Shown: positions 32,986 through 41,279, counted from the stretch's first letter. The stretch is DNA of 64,000 nt from DAIDKA01 sp036267975 (GCA_036267975.1 DATAVA010000019.1:62001-126000), one strand, 5' to 3'. The notes: generated by a model not told the origin, from the letters alone. Translations and numbers: made by a program.

Positions 32986-33954
32986 GTGACGACGACGGAG
33001 CATTCAGCGCATGGGTCCCTCACTGGCACGGCCATCACATACAAAAGACCGGGAGGCTACGATGTAATTGAAATCTTACAGCGCGCCGTGCGGTCCCCTG
33101 GCGCTGGAGAGGTCCGTATCAACGTAAAGGCGGCTGCGGTGAACCCCACCGACTTAGGTCTTCGCGAGCGGGGAATTCCCGATCAAATTTGGACGGTTGT
33201 GCCGGGGATGGACGCCGCGGGTATCATCGAATCTGTCGGCCCGGGCACAGCGCGTCTTCACACTGGCCAGAAAGTAATGGCGGCGGTCATGCCGCGGCGC
33301 TCTGAAGGGGGAGCGCAGGCTCAGCATATCGTAGTTCCCGCGGCCTCAGTCGTTCCGATACCCGACGGAGTTTCGCTGCCGCAAGCTTCGACCCTTCCCA
33401 TGAACGGGCTCACGGCGCTGCGCGCGCTGGAGCTTGCTGCGCTGGAAAAAGGACAGTTCTTTGCCGTGAGCGGTGGCGCAGGCCTTCTGGCTCATTATGC
33501 AATCGCGGCCGCAAAACGCCAGGGGCAAAAGGTGATTGCCGACGCCAAGCCAGAAGAAACCGAACTGGTGCGCGGTTATGGTGCGGATATCGTAGTTGAG
33601 CGCGGACCTGGCTTTGTCGATGCGATTCGGCGCAAGGTGCCCGGAGGTGTCGATGCGCTGCTCGACACGGCGCTGCTCGCGGAGCAGTGCTTCGGCGCGA
33701 TCCGCGACGATGGCGTCTACGTGCCGGTTCGCGGCTGGGGAAGTAAGCCCAGTGAGCGGGGAATCAAGATCAAGCCAGTATTTGTGTCTGAAGTCCTCGA
33801 GCGAACCGAGTGGCTCGAACTGCTGCGCGAGATGGTCGCGACCGGGCAGATCAAGCTGCGCGTAGCGGGGGAATACGCGCCGGAGCGCATTGCCGATGCG
33901 CAGCGTGCGCTCGAGGCCGGCGGCCTTCGGGGCCGGGCGGTTATACTTTTCTAG
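32986..33954 (+). CDS. MDR-family oxidoreductase (quinone reductase-like)
   Basis: A 322-residue medium-chain oxidoreductase. GroES-like half with AAAVNPTDLGLRERGIPDQI and VPGMDAAGIIESVGPG; nucleotide-binding half with AVSGGAGLLAHYAIAAAKRQ in place of the standard AxGxxGxxA, so the glycine motif is slightly changed. No structural or catalytic zinc cysteines. The start is GTG 32986 with AAGGAG eight bases before. Three bases separate it from the next gene. Distinct in sequence from the MDR at 8861. Possibly under control of the inverted repeat at 32851. Confidence 0.87.
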   Translation: MTTTEHSAHGSLTGTAITYKRPGGYDVIEILQRAVRSPGAGEVRINVKAAAVNPTDLGLRERGIPDQIWTVVPGMDAAGIIESVGPGTARLHTGQKVMAAVMPRRSEGGAQAQHIVVPAASVVPIPDGVSLPQASTLPMNGLTALRALELAALEKGQFFAVSGGAGLLAHYAIAAAKRQGQKVIADAKPEETELVRGYGADIVVERGPGFVDAIRRKVPGGVDALLDTALLAEQCFGAIRDDGVYVPVRGWGSKPSERGIKIKPVFVSEVLERTEWLELLREMVATGQIKLRVAGEYAPERIADAQRALEAGGLRGRAVILF

Positions 33955-33957
33955 CTC

Positions 33958-34686
33958 ATGACCACCGCTGATTCTTCCGTGATTCAAGTTGCACCCCGCT
34001 TCTGCGGTCCGCCCGGGTCGGCGAATGGCGGCTACATTTGCGGCCTGGTGGCGGCCCGCATTCATCAGCCTGTGACAGTGCGACTGCTCAGGTCTCCGCC
34101 GTTGGACACTGCGCTCGAGTTGCACGGCGTGGAACCGGGCCTGTGGGGCGTTGACCATGCGGGATTGCGTTACATCGAAGCACGCGCCACGGTGCCGCTG
34201 GAACTCGCGATTCCGGCCTCGCCCGGATACCTGCAGGCACAGAGATCCTCGCTGCACGGCCCGAATGACCCTCGTGAACACCCCTGCCCGGGGTGTTTTG
34301 TGTGCGGACCCGAACGAGCTTACGGGGACGGCCTGCGCATTTTCGCCGGGCCGGTACCTGACCGGGATCTGGTCGCTGCCGCATGGGTGCCGGATGCATC
34401 GCTCGTCCGAGCCGACGACAAGGTGTGCCCAGAGGTCATGAGCGCAGCCCTGGATTGTCCAGGGTTCCACGCTTTGCGCACTGGGCCGCGGCCCTGGCTG
34501 TTAGGCGAGTTCACCGGGCATTTGGCCAGACTCGTGCACGCGGACGAGCGTTGCGTCATTGTGGGCTGGAAGATTGACGAGCAAGGTCGCAAGAGGATCG
34601 TCGGTACCGCGCTGTTCGGCGAGGACAGCGAAGTCTGCGCTTGGGCTCGCGCCACATGGATCGAGCCACGGGCCGCGCCATTGTGA
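33958..34686 (+). CDS. Hypothetical protein, hotdog/thioesterase-like
   Basis: A 242-residue soluble protein. The N-terminal FCGPPGSANGGYICGLVAARI resembles the start of acyl-CoA thioesterase-like hotdog domains, where a substrate helix follows a GG. A CxxCxxC cluster, HPCPGCFVCGP, lies near residue 110 and may bind a metal. The C-terminal half (VIVGWKIDEQGRKRIVGTAL, then AWARATWIEP) fits a second hotdog strand set. The frame is intact, three bases after the MDR gene and overlapping the following gene by four (GTGA), so it is part of the same operon. Activity unproven. Confidence 0.7.
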   Translation: MTTADSSVIQVAPRFCGPPGSANGGYICGLVAARIHQPVTVRLLRSPPLDTALELHGVEPGLWGVDHAGLRYIEARATVPLELAIPASPGYLQAQRSSLHGPNDPREHPCPGCFVCGPERAYGDGLRIFAGPVPDRDLVAAAWVPDASLVRADDKVCPEVMSAALDCPGFHALRTGPRPWLLGEFTGHLARLVHADERCVIVGWKIDEQGRKRIVGTALFGEDSEVCAWARATWIEPRAAPL

Positions 34687-35696
34687 ACCGGCATTTTCTT
34701 AACCGGCGTCAATTCAGCGCGCGTTGCGCGGCATTCGGGTTGACGTTACCCCTGGCAAATGCGGTACACGCGGTGCAAGCCGCTGCGCCGGTTGTCACTG
34801 CCACAGGCGCGGCGTCAGCGGCCGCGCGGCATAGGGTTCACTGGCCGGATGGGACTGCCGTACCAGCGCTCGGTCAGGGCGCCTGGCACTTGGGGCAGGA
34901 CAGGCATCCGCCGGCCGTTGAAGCCGAGGCGATTCGGACCGGCATTTCGCTCGGTATGACGTTGATCGATACGTCCGGAAATTACGGCGATGGGCGCTCG
35001 GAGCAATTTATAGGCCGCGTGATTGCCGGCCAGCGCGATCATATATTTCTGGTTTCCAAGGTGGAGGCCGGTGACGTAACTGGAGATGCCATCGCCCGTG
35101 CTTGCGCGGCAAGCCTTGCCCGGCTCGGCACGGGCTATCTCGATCTGTATTTGCTGCATTGGCCCGTCGCGAGCACGCAGTTTTCCGCTGTCGTAGCAGC
35201 TTTCGAACGACTGCGCGCAGCGGGGAAAATTCGCGCATGGGGGGTATCCAATTTCAGTCGGAGCCAGATGGAGGATCTGTTCCGGGTCCCCGACGGCCAT
35301 CGTTGCGCCACCAATCAGGTTCCCTACAGTCTCTACGATCGCCGCATCGAACGGGATGTTCTGCCATGGTGCATTCGGAACAATATGCCGGTGATGGCGT
35401 ATTCCCCACTCGGTGGCGACAACAGTCCCTTGGTCAACGATCGCACGCTGGCGCAAATCGGCGCTGCTCATGGATGTTCGGCGGCCGCCATTGCACTGGC
35501 ATGGCTCATCCGCAGCGGAAAGGTCATCGCGATCCCTGAATCAGGATCCCCCGCGCATGCCAGGGCAAACGCTGCGGCGCTCTCCACGACTCTCACCGCG
35601 GCCGACGTTGCGATGCTGGATGCACAGTATCCGATACCCTCTGAGGCGACTGAACTGCTGCGCCGCCTTCGACGGCTGGTTTCACGCTGGCTCTGA
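34683..35696 (+). CDS. Aldo/keto reductase with Tat-like signal peptide
   Basis: A 337-residue aldo/keto reductase. Begins at GTG 34683 (MNRHFLNRRQFSARCAAFGL), a twin-arginine-like signal with a cleavage site near AVHAVQA. The barrel has the catalytic set: DTSGNYGDGRSEQFIG (Asp, Tyr), FLVSKVEAG (Lys), LYLLHWPV (His), then WGVSNFSRSQMEDLF, NQVPYSLYDRRIERDVLPWC and VIAIPESGSPAHARANAAAL for NADPH. The start overlaps the preceding stop by four bases, so it belongs to the operon with the MDR and hotdog-like genes. Export of this class to the periplasm is unusual. Confidence 0.85.
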   Translation: MNRHFLNRRQFSARCAAFGLTLPLANAVHAVQAAAPVVTATGAASAAARHRVHWPDGTAVPALGQGAWHLGQDRHPPAVEAEAIRTGISLGMTLIDTSGNYGDGRSEQFIGRVIAGQRDHIFLVSKVEAGDVTGDAIARACAASLARLGTGYLDLYLLHWPVASTQFSAVVAAFERLRAAGKIRAWGVSNFSRSQMEDLFRVPDGHRCATNQVPYSLYDRRIERDVLPWCIRNNMPVMAYSPLGGDNSPLVNDRTLAQIGAAHGCSAAAIALAWLIRSGKVIAIPESGSPAHARANAAALSTTLTAADVAMLDAQYPIPSEATELLRRLRRLVSRWL

Positions 35697-35721
35697 CGGC
35701 CTCGCACGACGCTGCAAGTAT

Positions 35722-36708
35722 TTAGACCGGCTCGTAACTCAGCCCCGGTACTCCGGCGGGAAATTGACGTTCAGCAATGCCGCGACGCGCAAGCGCTTCA
35801 CGCAGCAGTTCGGGTGGCTCCTCCCGGCGCTCGTCGGTCAGTCGGAAGACCCCCCAGTGAATGCCGACTGCGCGGGTGGCCTCGAGGTCCTCCATGATCT
35901 GCACGGCTTCGTTCGGATCCGTATGCTGTGCACACATGAACCAGCGCGGCGCATAGGCCCCAATGGGAATCAGCGCCAAATCAGGCCGACCGATGCGTTG
36001 TCGCATGGATCGGAAGATGCCGCCATCGCCGTAGCCGGTGTCGCCCGAAAAATAGACGCGACCAGCGCCGGTGCTGAGGATGAAGCCGGACCACAGCGCC
36101 ATGCGCCGATCATGTCCCGACCGCGCCGACCAGTGATTAGCCGGCACGATCATCACCTCGGCACCGCTGCCGATCGGGATACGCTCCCACCAATCACCGA
36201 CCGCTGTTCGAACGCCGGGGATCCCACGCCGCAGGATCGTATCATTGCCCAATGACGTGACCATGAGCGGCTGGTCCCTGCTGTGCAGCCCGCGCAGGGT
36301 TGCCATGTCCAGATGGTCGTAGTGATTGTGACTGATCAGGACCGCATCGATCGTCGGCAAGGACTCGAAAGCAATCCCCGGTGCCCAAACGCGCCGCGGG
36401 CCGACGAAGGCAAGCGGGCTTGCTCGTTGCGCCCATACCGGGTCAGTGAGAACGTTGAAACCGCCTGCCTGGATCAGCACGCTCGCATGGCCGACAATCG
36501 TCGCTCGAAGCCCGGTGACATGGGTATCCGGAATGGATTGTCGCACCGGCACCGACCTCGGCCAGGGGGCGGCTGTTTCCGTCAGCTTCCAGCGCAGGAG
36601 GGCACGCAGGCCGCGATCGGTGTCGGGGTGACTGGGGTTAAAGAAGCGCAGGCCGTCAAAGTGATCGCTGGGTCGCCCGGAATAATAGGGATTTACGGAT
36701 CGCGGCAT
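35722..36708 (-). CDS. Metallo-beta-lactamase-fold hydrolase (NAPE-PLD/UlaG-like)
   Basis: A 328-residue MBL-fold protein. From ATG 36708 the sequence begins MPRSVNPYYSGRPSDHFDG, the opening typical of bacterial NAPE-PLD-like proteins. Metal ligands are in LISHNHYDHLDMATL (HxHxDH), PANHWSARSGHDRR, VYFSGDTGYGDGG and GIHWGVFRLT. A longer frame reaches GTG 36816 but runs through the intrinsic terminator. It is transcribed away from the small protein gene at 37385. The short ORF and terminator at 36736-36984 sit upstream of it on the same strand. Confidence 0.88.
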   Translation of the reverse strand: MPRSVNPYYSGRPSDHFDGLRFFNPSHPDTDRGLRALLRWKLTETAAPWPRSVPVRQSIPDTHVTGLRATIVGHASVLIQAGGFNVLTDPVWAQRASPLAFVGPRRVWAPGIAFESLPTIDAVLISHNHYDHLDMATLRGLHSRDQPLMVTSLGNDTILRRGIPGVRTAVGDWWERIPIGSGAEVMIVPANHWSARSGHDRRMALWSGFILSTGAGRVYFSGDTGYGDGGIFRSMRQRIGRPDLALIPIGAYAPRWFMCAQHTDPNEAVQIMEDLEATRAVGIHWGVFRLTDERREEPPELLREALARRGIAERQFPAGVPGLSYEPV

Positions 36709-36735
36709 GGCGCTTGGGACCCCGTAATGCTGGCC

Positions 36736-36771
36736 CGAAAAGAAAACGGTGGAGTCCTTGCGGACCCCACC
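36736..36771 (-). terminator. Intrinsic terminator between the 22-codon ORF and the MBL gene
   Basis: On the minus strand GGTGGGGTCC (36771-36762), loop GCAA, GGACTCCACC (36757-36748) pairs completely as RNA (nine Watson-Crick pairs and one G-U) with a GNRA tetraloop. It is followed by GTTTTCTTTTC (36747-36737). It lies 28 bases before the MBL gene start, so it either ends an independent small transcript or acts as an attenuator for the MBL gene. Confidence 0.8.
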
Positions 36772-36915
36772 ATTCCTGCTCGAGCATCGCTTTCTGCAGA
36801 GCAAAGGTCTCTGCACGGCAACTGCATCGAAGCGTCCTTCCGTTGGATTCGGTCGCGCGCGTGGCGAGCGCCTGCGCGCATCCTCAACGGCCGCCTGGGC
36901 GGTACAAGGTTCCGA

Positions 36916-36984
36916 CTAGCGATATGCCTCGCCACCAACCAGCACGCCTAGAGACGCGATCGAACCAACGTTTGTATGTACCAC
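36916..36984 (-). CDS. 22-residue small ORF with near-perfect Shine-Dalgarno
   Basis: The minus strand has AAGGAGGTGATCC (36999-36987), fully complementary to the 16S rRNA 3' end, and GTG 36984 eight bases after the AGGAGG core. The ORF reads MVHTNVGSIASLGVLVGG, then EAYR, then stop TAG. It is neutral and weakly hydrophobic, has no cysteine, and is rich in Val and Gly. I do not recognise it; it differs from PqqA and MftA. It could be a translated small protein, a leader peptide for the MBL gene, or a modified-peptide precursor. Confidence 0.5.
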   Translation of the reverse strand: MVHTNVGSIASLGVLVGGEAYR

Positions 36985-37384
36985 TTGGATCACCTCCTTT
37001 AGTTGCCGTGGGCTCATCCTCGGCGCGAGCCGCCCACCGAAGCCACGCGCTTCACGTCGTTATACCAAGACTGATTTCATGGCGCCGGGAGTAATGATTT
37101 CAAGGCGGCGGATGCTCACACCGGCGATGCCTCCGCGGTACAAGATCGCATTGCGCCTAAATACTTGATTTGCATAAGATATTGTAGATGCGAGGATCTT
37201 TCCATAGGACCTCGCCAGATCCGATCCAGTGGCATCTGCTACGCAAATTCGCACCGATTTCGTCGCGCTCCTTAAGGGCTGACGGCTGAATCTTACGCAC
37301 ACTGGCGCGCGGCGGTGATGCGCGCATCCGCACCGCGGGGAAGATGATAGAGCTTTGTGCGTTCCACCTCACGAGGATGACATC
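36985..37384. other. Region between the small ORF and the gene at 37385
   Basis: About 385 bases beyond the ribosome site of the small ORF hold no gene I can support. Frames here are short and lack ribosome sites. It must contain the promoter of the minus-strand unit: TATAAC lies on that strand at about 37062, without a clear -35. It probably also holds the promoter of the gene at 37385. Confidence 0.4.
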
Positions 37385-37690
37385 ATGGCGACTGAACGGC
37401 GGAGCGGGCCGACCGGGCCGGGGCGCGACAGCTCCGGGAAATTTGCGAACGATCCGGGCAAGTCCACTGGCGGTCGATACCAGGATAGTCCGCTTTCGCA
37501 CCCGGGCTCCGGCGGCCCCGGAGATGACAGGCAGGACAATTCTTCAGCAAGCTCGGGCTTTGATGGCGCTGACAGTGAACCTGAGTCAACACCGGCCACG
37601 GACAAGCACCACGTCGCAGCTCGAACCACTAAGGGTCGCTCCGGGAGCTCCGACGACGCTGCGGAGATGTCGGAAAGCGATCCGGAATGA
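37385..37690 (+). CDS. Small hydrophilic, low-complexity protein
   Basis: A 101-residue protein rich in Gly, Ser, Asp, Pro and Arg, without hydrophobic core: MATERRSGPTGPGRDSSGKF, then SGGPGDDRQDNSSASSGFDG, ending AEMSESDPE. It is probably intrinsically disordered, like small stress-induced hydrophilins, but I do not recognise a family. ATG 37385 follows CGAGG with suitable spacing; the annotated frame extends upstream by ten residues. No neighbour clearly shares its transcript. Confidence 0.6.
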   Translation: MATERRSGPTGPGRDSSGKFANDPGKSTGGRYQDSPLSHPGSGGPGDDRQDNSSASSGFDGADSEPESTPATDKHHVAARTTKGRSGSSDDAAEMSESDPE

Positions 37691-37755
37691 ACGAGTCGAC
37701 ATTGCACACTGCGTTCCGCGCGGGCCGCGGTTACCCGCAAGGAGTGGGGCGGCGA

Positions 37756-38097
37756 CTATTTGTGTGGGGTGGCCGACGAGTCGGCGGGAGTGACGGCTGA
37801 GTGCTTTTCGGCTGCGCGTGCGTTCTTTCGCGAGGTCTTGCTTGCCTGCTTTTTCAGCTTGGCAACCGCTCGCCCCGAGCTTATTGGCGGCAAGCTCTTG
37901 TTTGGGGCCTGAAACTCCCCAGGTGTGTCGGCGGCGCCGGGGGTGCCGGGCGTTTTTGCGGTTGCGGCCTCGGATGGTGAGACCCCATTCGAACCACCAC
38001 CGCTACCCCCTCCCGGGGCGGTACCCTGTGCCCACGCATTCATCGAAAGCAAGGCAGCAAGTGACAATGCCACCAGCGAAATGGGTCGGGTATACAT
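37756..38097 (-). CDS. Small exported protein, disordered and basic C-terminus
   Basis: A 113-residue protein with a signal peptide (MYTRPISLVALSLAALLSMN, cleavage near AWAQGTAP). The mature part begins with a Gly/Ser-rich run, then KTPGTPGAADTPGEFQAPN, and ends in a lysine-rich part (AVAKLKKQASKTSRKNARAA). The start ATG 38097 follows AAGGTGAAG; the upstream methionine at 38130 lacks these. No family recognised. Downstream of the PQQ-type dehydrogenase on the same strand, 87 bases after it. Confidence 0.65.
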   Translation of the reverse strand: MYTRPISLVALSLAALLSMNAWAQGTAPGGGSGGGSNGVSPSEAATAKTPGTPGAADTPGEFQAPNKSLPPISSGRAVAKLKKQASKTSRKNARAAEKHSAVTPADSSATPHK

Positions 38098-38184
38098 GGT
38101 TGTCTTCACCTTCTGGTTCCTATCCTGCACTGCAGATGTCTCTCCGGTTAGCCGCTCGCTTCCCGAGCGCGGGTAGGACGCGGT

Positions 38185-39417
38185 CTACTGGGCAGGCTCG
38201 ATCCGCAGGATTGCGCCCTTCGGTTCATCGGTCGCGACATACAGCAGGCCATCGGGTCCCTGCTTGACGTCACGGATACGCTGATGCAGATCCGCGAGCA
38301 GCGTTTCGCGGCGCAATTCTTCCATATTCGCGTTCAGCAGCACGCGGTCCAGTCGACCGGTACCGGGGATCTCACCGTAGCGCACGCCGGCAACGAACAG
38401 ATCGCCCTTCCACTTCGGCAGTCGATCGCCGGTATAGAAGGTAAGGCCGGTGACCGAGATCGACGGCATCCAATAGATGATCGGGGGCTCAAATCCGGCA
38501 TGAGTCGGCTCATTCACCTTTGCCTGCCACGGGCCGGGGTACGTCCGGCCCAGGCTCACTAAGGGCCAACCGTAGTTGCGACCGGGCTTGAGCACGTTGA
38601 TTTCATCGCCGCCATTGGGACCCATTTCCGAAATCCACATCTCGTGAGTCGCCGGATGTTGCGTAAAACCCAGCACGCTGCGGTGCCCGAGAGTATAGAT
38701 CTCCGGTCTGGTACCCGCCTTGCCGACGAATGGATTATCGGCGGGTACGCTGCCGTCCAGATTCAGTCGCAGGACCTTGCCACCCAGCGAATTGGGGTTC
38801 TGTGCCTCGGCATCCGCGGCCGTGGCGAGCCACAGGATGCCGTCGGACGTTACCGTCATCGCCAGCGCACCGTGCACCTCCGCCGAGACGAATACATCCT
38901 TGACATCGCTCAGCCGGTTGCCGTCCAGGCGAGCCCGCGCAACGGCACCTGCCGTGCGCTTCTCGCCGAGCGGCTTGGTATAGCTCACGTACAGCAGATG
39001 ATTGTCGGTGAAATGCGGATCCAGCGCGACGTTCATGTAGCCGTGAACCGCGCCGATCGAACCCGACTCCCCGGAGAATACCGACGCCGGTCCACCCTCG
39101 ATGGGCTTCGGATCCAGGACGCCATTGCGCACGATCCGCAGCAGACCGCGACGCTGCGTCAACAGCATCTCGCCGCTGGGCAGCCACGCAATGGCATAGG
39201 GATATTCGATGTCACGCAGCAGCACCGTCACGCGGATGTCCTGCTGCTCGGCAGTCGTATAAATGAATGGGCCCTTGCCCAGCGGCTGGTGGGCAAGTCC
39301 TGTCGGGGCTACCGGCACACCGTAGGCAAACGGTACTTTCTGCTGGGCAGACACCGGAGCCGCAAGGCCCGACGCGCACAGCATTGCGGCGACCAAGAGC
39401 ACGTGGCGAATCGTCAT
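38185..39417 (-). CDS. PQQ-dependent soluble aldose sugar dehydrogenase (GSDH family)
   Basis: A periplasmic six-bladed propeller oxidising sugars with PQQ. The 410-residue protein has a signal peptide (MTIRHVLLVAAMLCASGLAA, cleavage near VSAQQ). Family elements are LRDIEYPYAIAWLPSGEMLL, GSIGAVHGYMNVALDPHF (with the catalytic His region), MWISEMGPNGGDEINVLKPG and NYGWPLVSLG. GGGAG eight bases before ATG 39417 supports the start. No PQQ synthesis genes are in this window, so the cofactor must be made elsewhere or imported. Confidence 0.9.
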   Translation of the reverse strand: MTIRHVLLVAAMLCASGLAAPVSAQQKVPFAYGVPVAPTGLAHQPLGKGPFIYTTAEQQDIRVTVLLRDIEYPYAIAWLPSGEMLLTQRRGLLRIVRNGVLDPKPIEGGPASVFSGESGSIGAVHGYMNVALDPHFTDNHLLYVSYTKPLGEKRTAGAVARARLDGNRLSDVKDVFVSAEVHGALAMTVTSDGILWLATAADAEAQNPNSLGGKVLRLNLDGSVPADNPFVGKAGTRPEIYTLGHRSVLGFTQHPATHEMWISEMGPNGGDEINVLKPGRNYGWPLVSLGRTYPGPWQAKVNEPTHAGFEPPIIYWMPSISVTGLTFYTGDRLPKWKGDLFVAGVRYGEIPGTGRLDRVLLNANMEELRRETLLADLHQRIRDVKQGPDGLLYVATDEPKGAILRIEPAQ

Positions 39418-39600
39418 GGTTCGGACTCCCTTGTGGGCAGCTCGCTGCAACGGTGAGCGCGGACTAAGAATAGACTACCTTTTCGCTCGTGTCTGGCAGG
39501 AAAGCCCGATTCAGTCCTAGCCAAAGATCATTGGATCTGAGATTCGTTTGTTGGTAGCTTCCTGAATCGCCCTGGCCCTGCCCCGATCTTAGGAGACTTC

Positions 39601-40176
39601 ATGTTCAGGACATTCTTTTTATTGGGACTGGTGGCGGCAGCCGGAACCGCGAGCGCCAGATCCATCACCTATATCATCGATCCGACGCACACCTACCCCT
39701 CTTTCGAGGCCGACCACATGGGCGGCCAGTCGATATGGCGCGGCAAGTTCAACAGGACCAGCGGCAAGGTGATTCTGGACGTGGCTGCGAAGACCGGCGC
39801 GGTCGATATCACCGTGGACACGGCGTCGATCAATTTCGGCATGCCGGCGCTGGATGAGCACGCGAAGAGCGCAGATATGTTCGACGTGGCGAAATACCCG
39901 ACCGCCACCTACAAGGGAAGGATCACCAAATGGAACGGTGACGCGCCGGCGGAAATCAATGGTGAATTCACGCTGAAAGGAGTCACCAAGCCCCTGAAGC
40001 TCACCATCAGGAGCTTCCTTTGCAAGCCCAGTCCCATGACTCACAAGGAAGTGTGCGGCGCGGATGCCGCGGCCAGTTTCAACCGCGACGAGTGGGGCCT
40101 GGACTATGGCAAGAGCATCGGCTTCAAGATGCAAACCAAGCTGCTGATTTCAATCGAAGCGGCCCCGGCGGATTGA
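39601..40176 (+). CDS. YceI family periplasmic protein
   Basis: A lipocalin-like barrel protein of 191 residues binding polyisoprenoid-type lipids. The signal peptide MFRTFFLLGLVAAAGTASAR is followed by ITYIIDPTHTYPSFEADHMG. The body has IWRGKFNRTSGKVILDVAAK, AKSADMFDVAKYPTATYKG, GEFTLKGVTKPLKLTI and FNRDEWGLDYGKSIGF, the conserved YceI blocks. The start follows TTAGGAGACTTC. Convergent with the HiPIP gene 26 bases away. Confidence 0.94.
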   Translation: MFRTFFLLGLVAAAGTASARSITYIIDPTHTYPSFEADHMGGQSIWRGKFNRTSGKVILDVAAKTGAVDITVDTASINFGMPALDEHAKSADMFDVAKYPTATYKGRITKWNGDAPAEINGEFTLKGVTKPLKLTIRSFLCKPSPMTHKEVCGADAAASFNRDEWGLDYGKSIGFKMQTKLLISIEAAPAD

Positions 40177-40202
40177 GACGCACCGATAAACCAAGAGGGA
40201 GC

Positions 40203-40535
40203 TCAACCGGGTCGCTGCGACCACACCATGCACCAGCCATTTGCGGGAACCGAATGGCCGGCGTAGATTTTGCACCCCGCCATCGCATCAGTGGGCTTAC
40301 CGAGAAACTGAACGCAGGAGGCGCAGTGCGCGCCGCTCTTATAGAGAGGATTGGCCTTCGCGGCCGAGGCGTCCGTGACGAACCCCAACGCGCTCGCTGC
40401 CGAATCCTTGCTATCCAATGGGGTAAGTCCCTGGGCGTCGGCTTCGTTGTACAGAAAATCCAATCCAGGCAGCAGCACTGCCGTTGCCAGCACCTTCATC
40501 ATCCAGTGACGGCGTGATATTCCGCTCGGCATCAT
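40203..40535 (-). CDS. High-potential iron-sulfur protein (HiPIP), Tat-exported
   Basis: A periplasmic 4Fe-4S electron carrier, 110 residues. The N-terminal twin-arginine signal (SGISRRHWMMKVLATAVLLP) leads to a mature part with four cysteines spaced C-x2-C-x13-C-x13-C (HCASCVQFLG, AGCKIYAG, GWCMVW), the HiPIP ligand set. A GGGGACCA precedes ATG 40535. HiPIPs typically reduce terminal oxidases or photosynthetic centres, or accept electrons from periplasmic dehydrogenases. It is downstream of no other redox gene on its strand. Confidence 0.93.
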   Translation of the reverse strand: MMPSGISRRHWMMKVLATAVLLPGLDFLYNEADAQGLTPLDSKDSAASALGFVTDASAAKANPLYKSGAHCASCVQFLGKPTDAMAGCKIYAGHSVPANGWCMVWSQRPG

Positions 40536-40670
40536 TGGTCCCCTTCAGTTTGCGCGACACCGCGTGAGTGCATCGAGCAACTGAAAAGGTTCAACGCCGC
40601 CGCAGATCGCTCCTGTTGCTGCAAAGTGTAAGGCGCAGATCAGGAGCACGATCGCGCGCGGGAACTCGAC

Positions 40671-41279
40671 TCACGCGATAGTGGCCGCCCTGCACACCAA
40701 CGGATGCCCGCTGCGTGCGGCCTGCGTTGCGATCTGCGCAGCAATTGTCTGCGCCTCGGTGAGCGATTGTGTGGCGATCAATGCGCCGCCCCGCTCGTGA
40801 ATGGCGAGCATCAACTGGCTGGCATCCTCCCGGTTCAGGCCCAGTTGGGCAACCAGGACGCCCACCACGAATTCCATGGGCGTGCGGTTGTCGTTCAGGA
40901 TTTCAATCCCCTGCACGAAACCCGGTGGCACGAGTTCCGGAATGGTTGTCAACGAGGTCTCAGGCGGGAACATGCGCGCGGCCGGCGCATCGTCAAGATC
41001 GAAGATCCGAACCATGAGATTGTCATGGGTGTGCCCGCCATTTCGCACCGGAAGTATTCCCATGAAAGCGCGATGGCCTGTGTCGTTGAACTCAATCCCG
41101 GCGCGTCCGCCACACATCGCGGGAGTCAGTTCGACGGTTCGGGTCGTCCCGTCCGAAAGCGTTACTGTCTTGACGTACCGGTCGGAAAATTCATCTGCAA
41201 ACACGATTTCCTGGCGGATTTCGTAGATCGAGACGATGAAGCGCTTCTTCTTTGCACGGTCGGTGGTTTCGGAGTTCAT
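40671..41279 (-). CDS. ClpS-domain protein with a novel N-terminal domain
   Basis: The last 95 residues are a ClpS adaptor domain, which delivers N-degron substrates to ClpAP: VQGIEILNDNRTPMEFVVGV, EDASQLMLAIHERGGALIAT, then SGHPLVCRAATIA. Ordinary ClpS is about 105 residues. Here about 105 extra N-terminal residues precede it (RFIVSIYEIRQEIVFADEFS, LSDGTTRTVELTPAMCGGRA, HDNLMVRIFDLDDAPAARMF), a beta-rich module I do not recognise. ATG 41279 was chosen over GTG 41285. No clpA beside it. Possibly a specialised adaptor. Confidence 0.8.
   Translation of the reverse strand: MNSETTDRAKKKRFIVSIYEIRQEIVFADEFSDRYVKTVTLSDGTTRTVELTPAMCGGRAGIEFNDTGHRAFMGILPVRNGGHTHDNLMVRIFDLDDAPAARMFPPETSLTTIPELVPPGFVQGIEILNDNRTPMEFVVGVLVAQLGLNREDASQLMLAIHERGGALIATQSLTEAQTIAAQIATQAARSGHPLVCRAATIA

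Noticed and set aside
36916..36984. PqqA or MftA identity for the 22-residue ORF
   Set aside because: No E-x3-Y with the PqqA context and no C-terminal VY of MftA; no pqq or mft gene nearby. Kept only as an unknown small ORF.
36987..37001. Fragment of a 16S rRNA gene
   Set aside because: Only about 17 bases match; no other rRNA sequence adjoins. A strong ribosome binding site on the other strand explains it.
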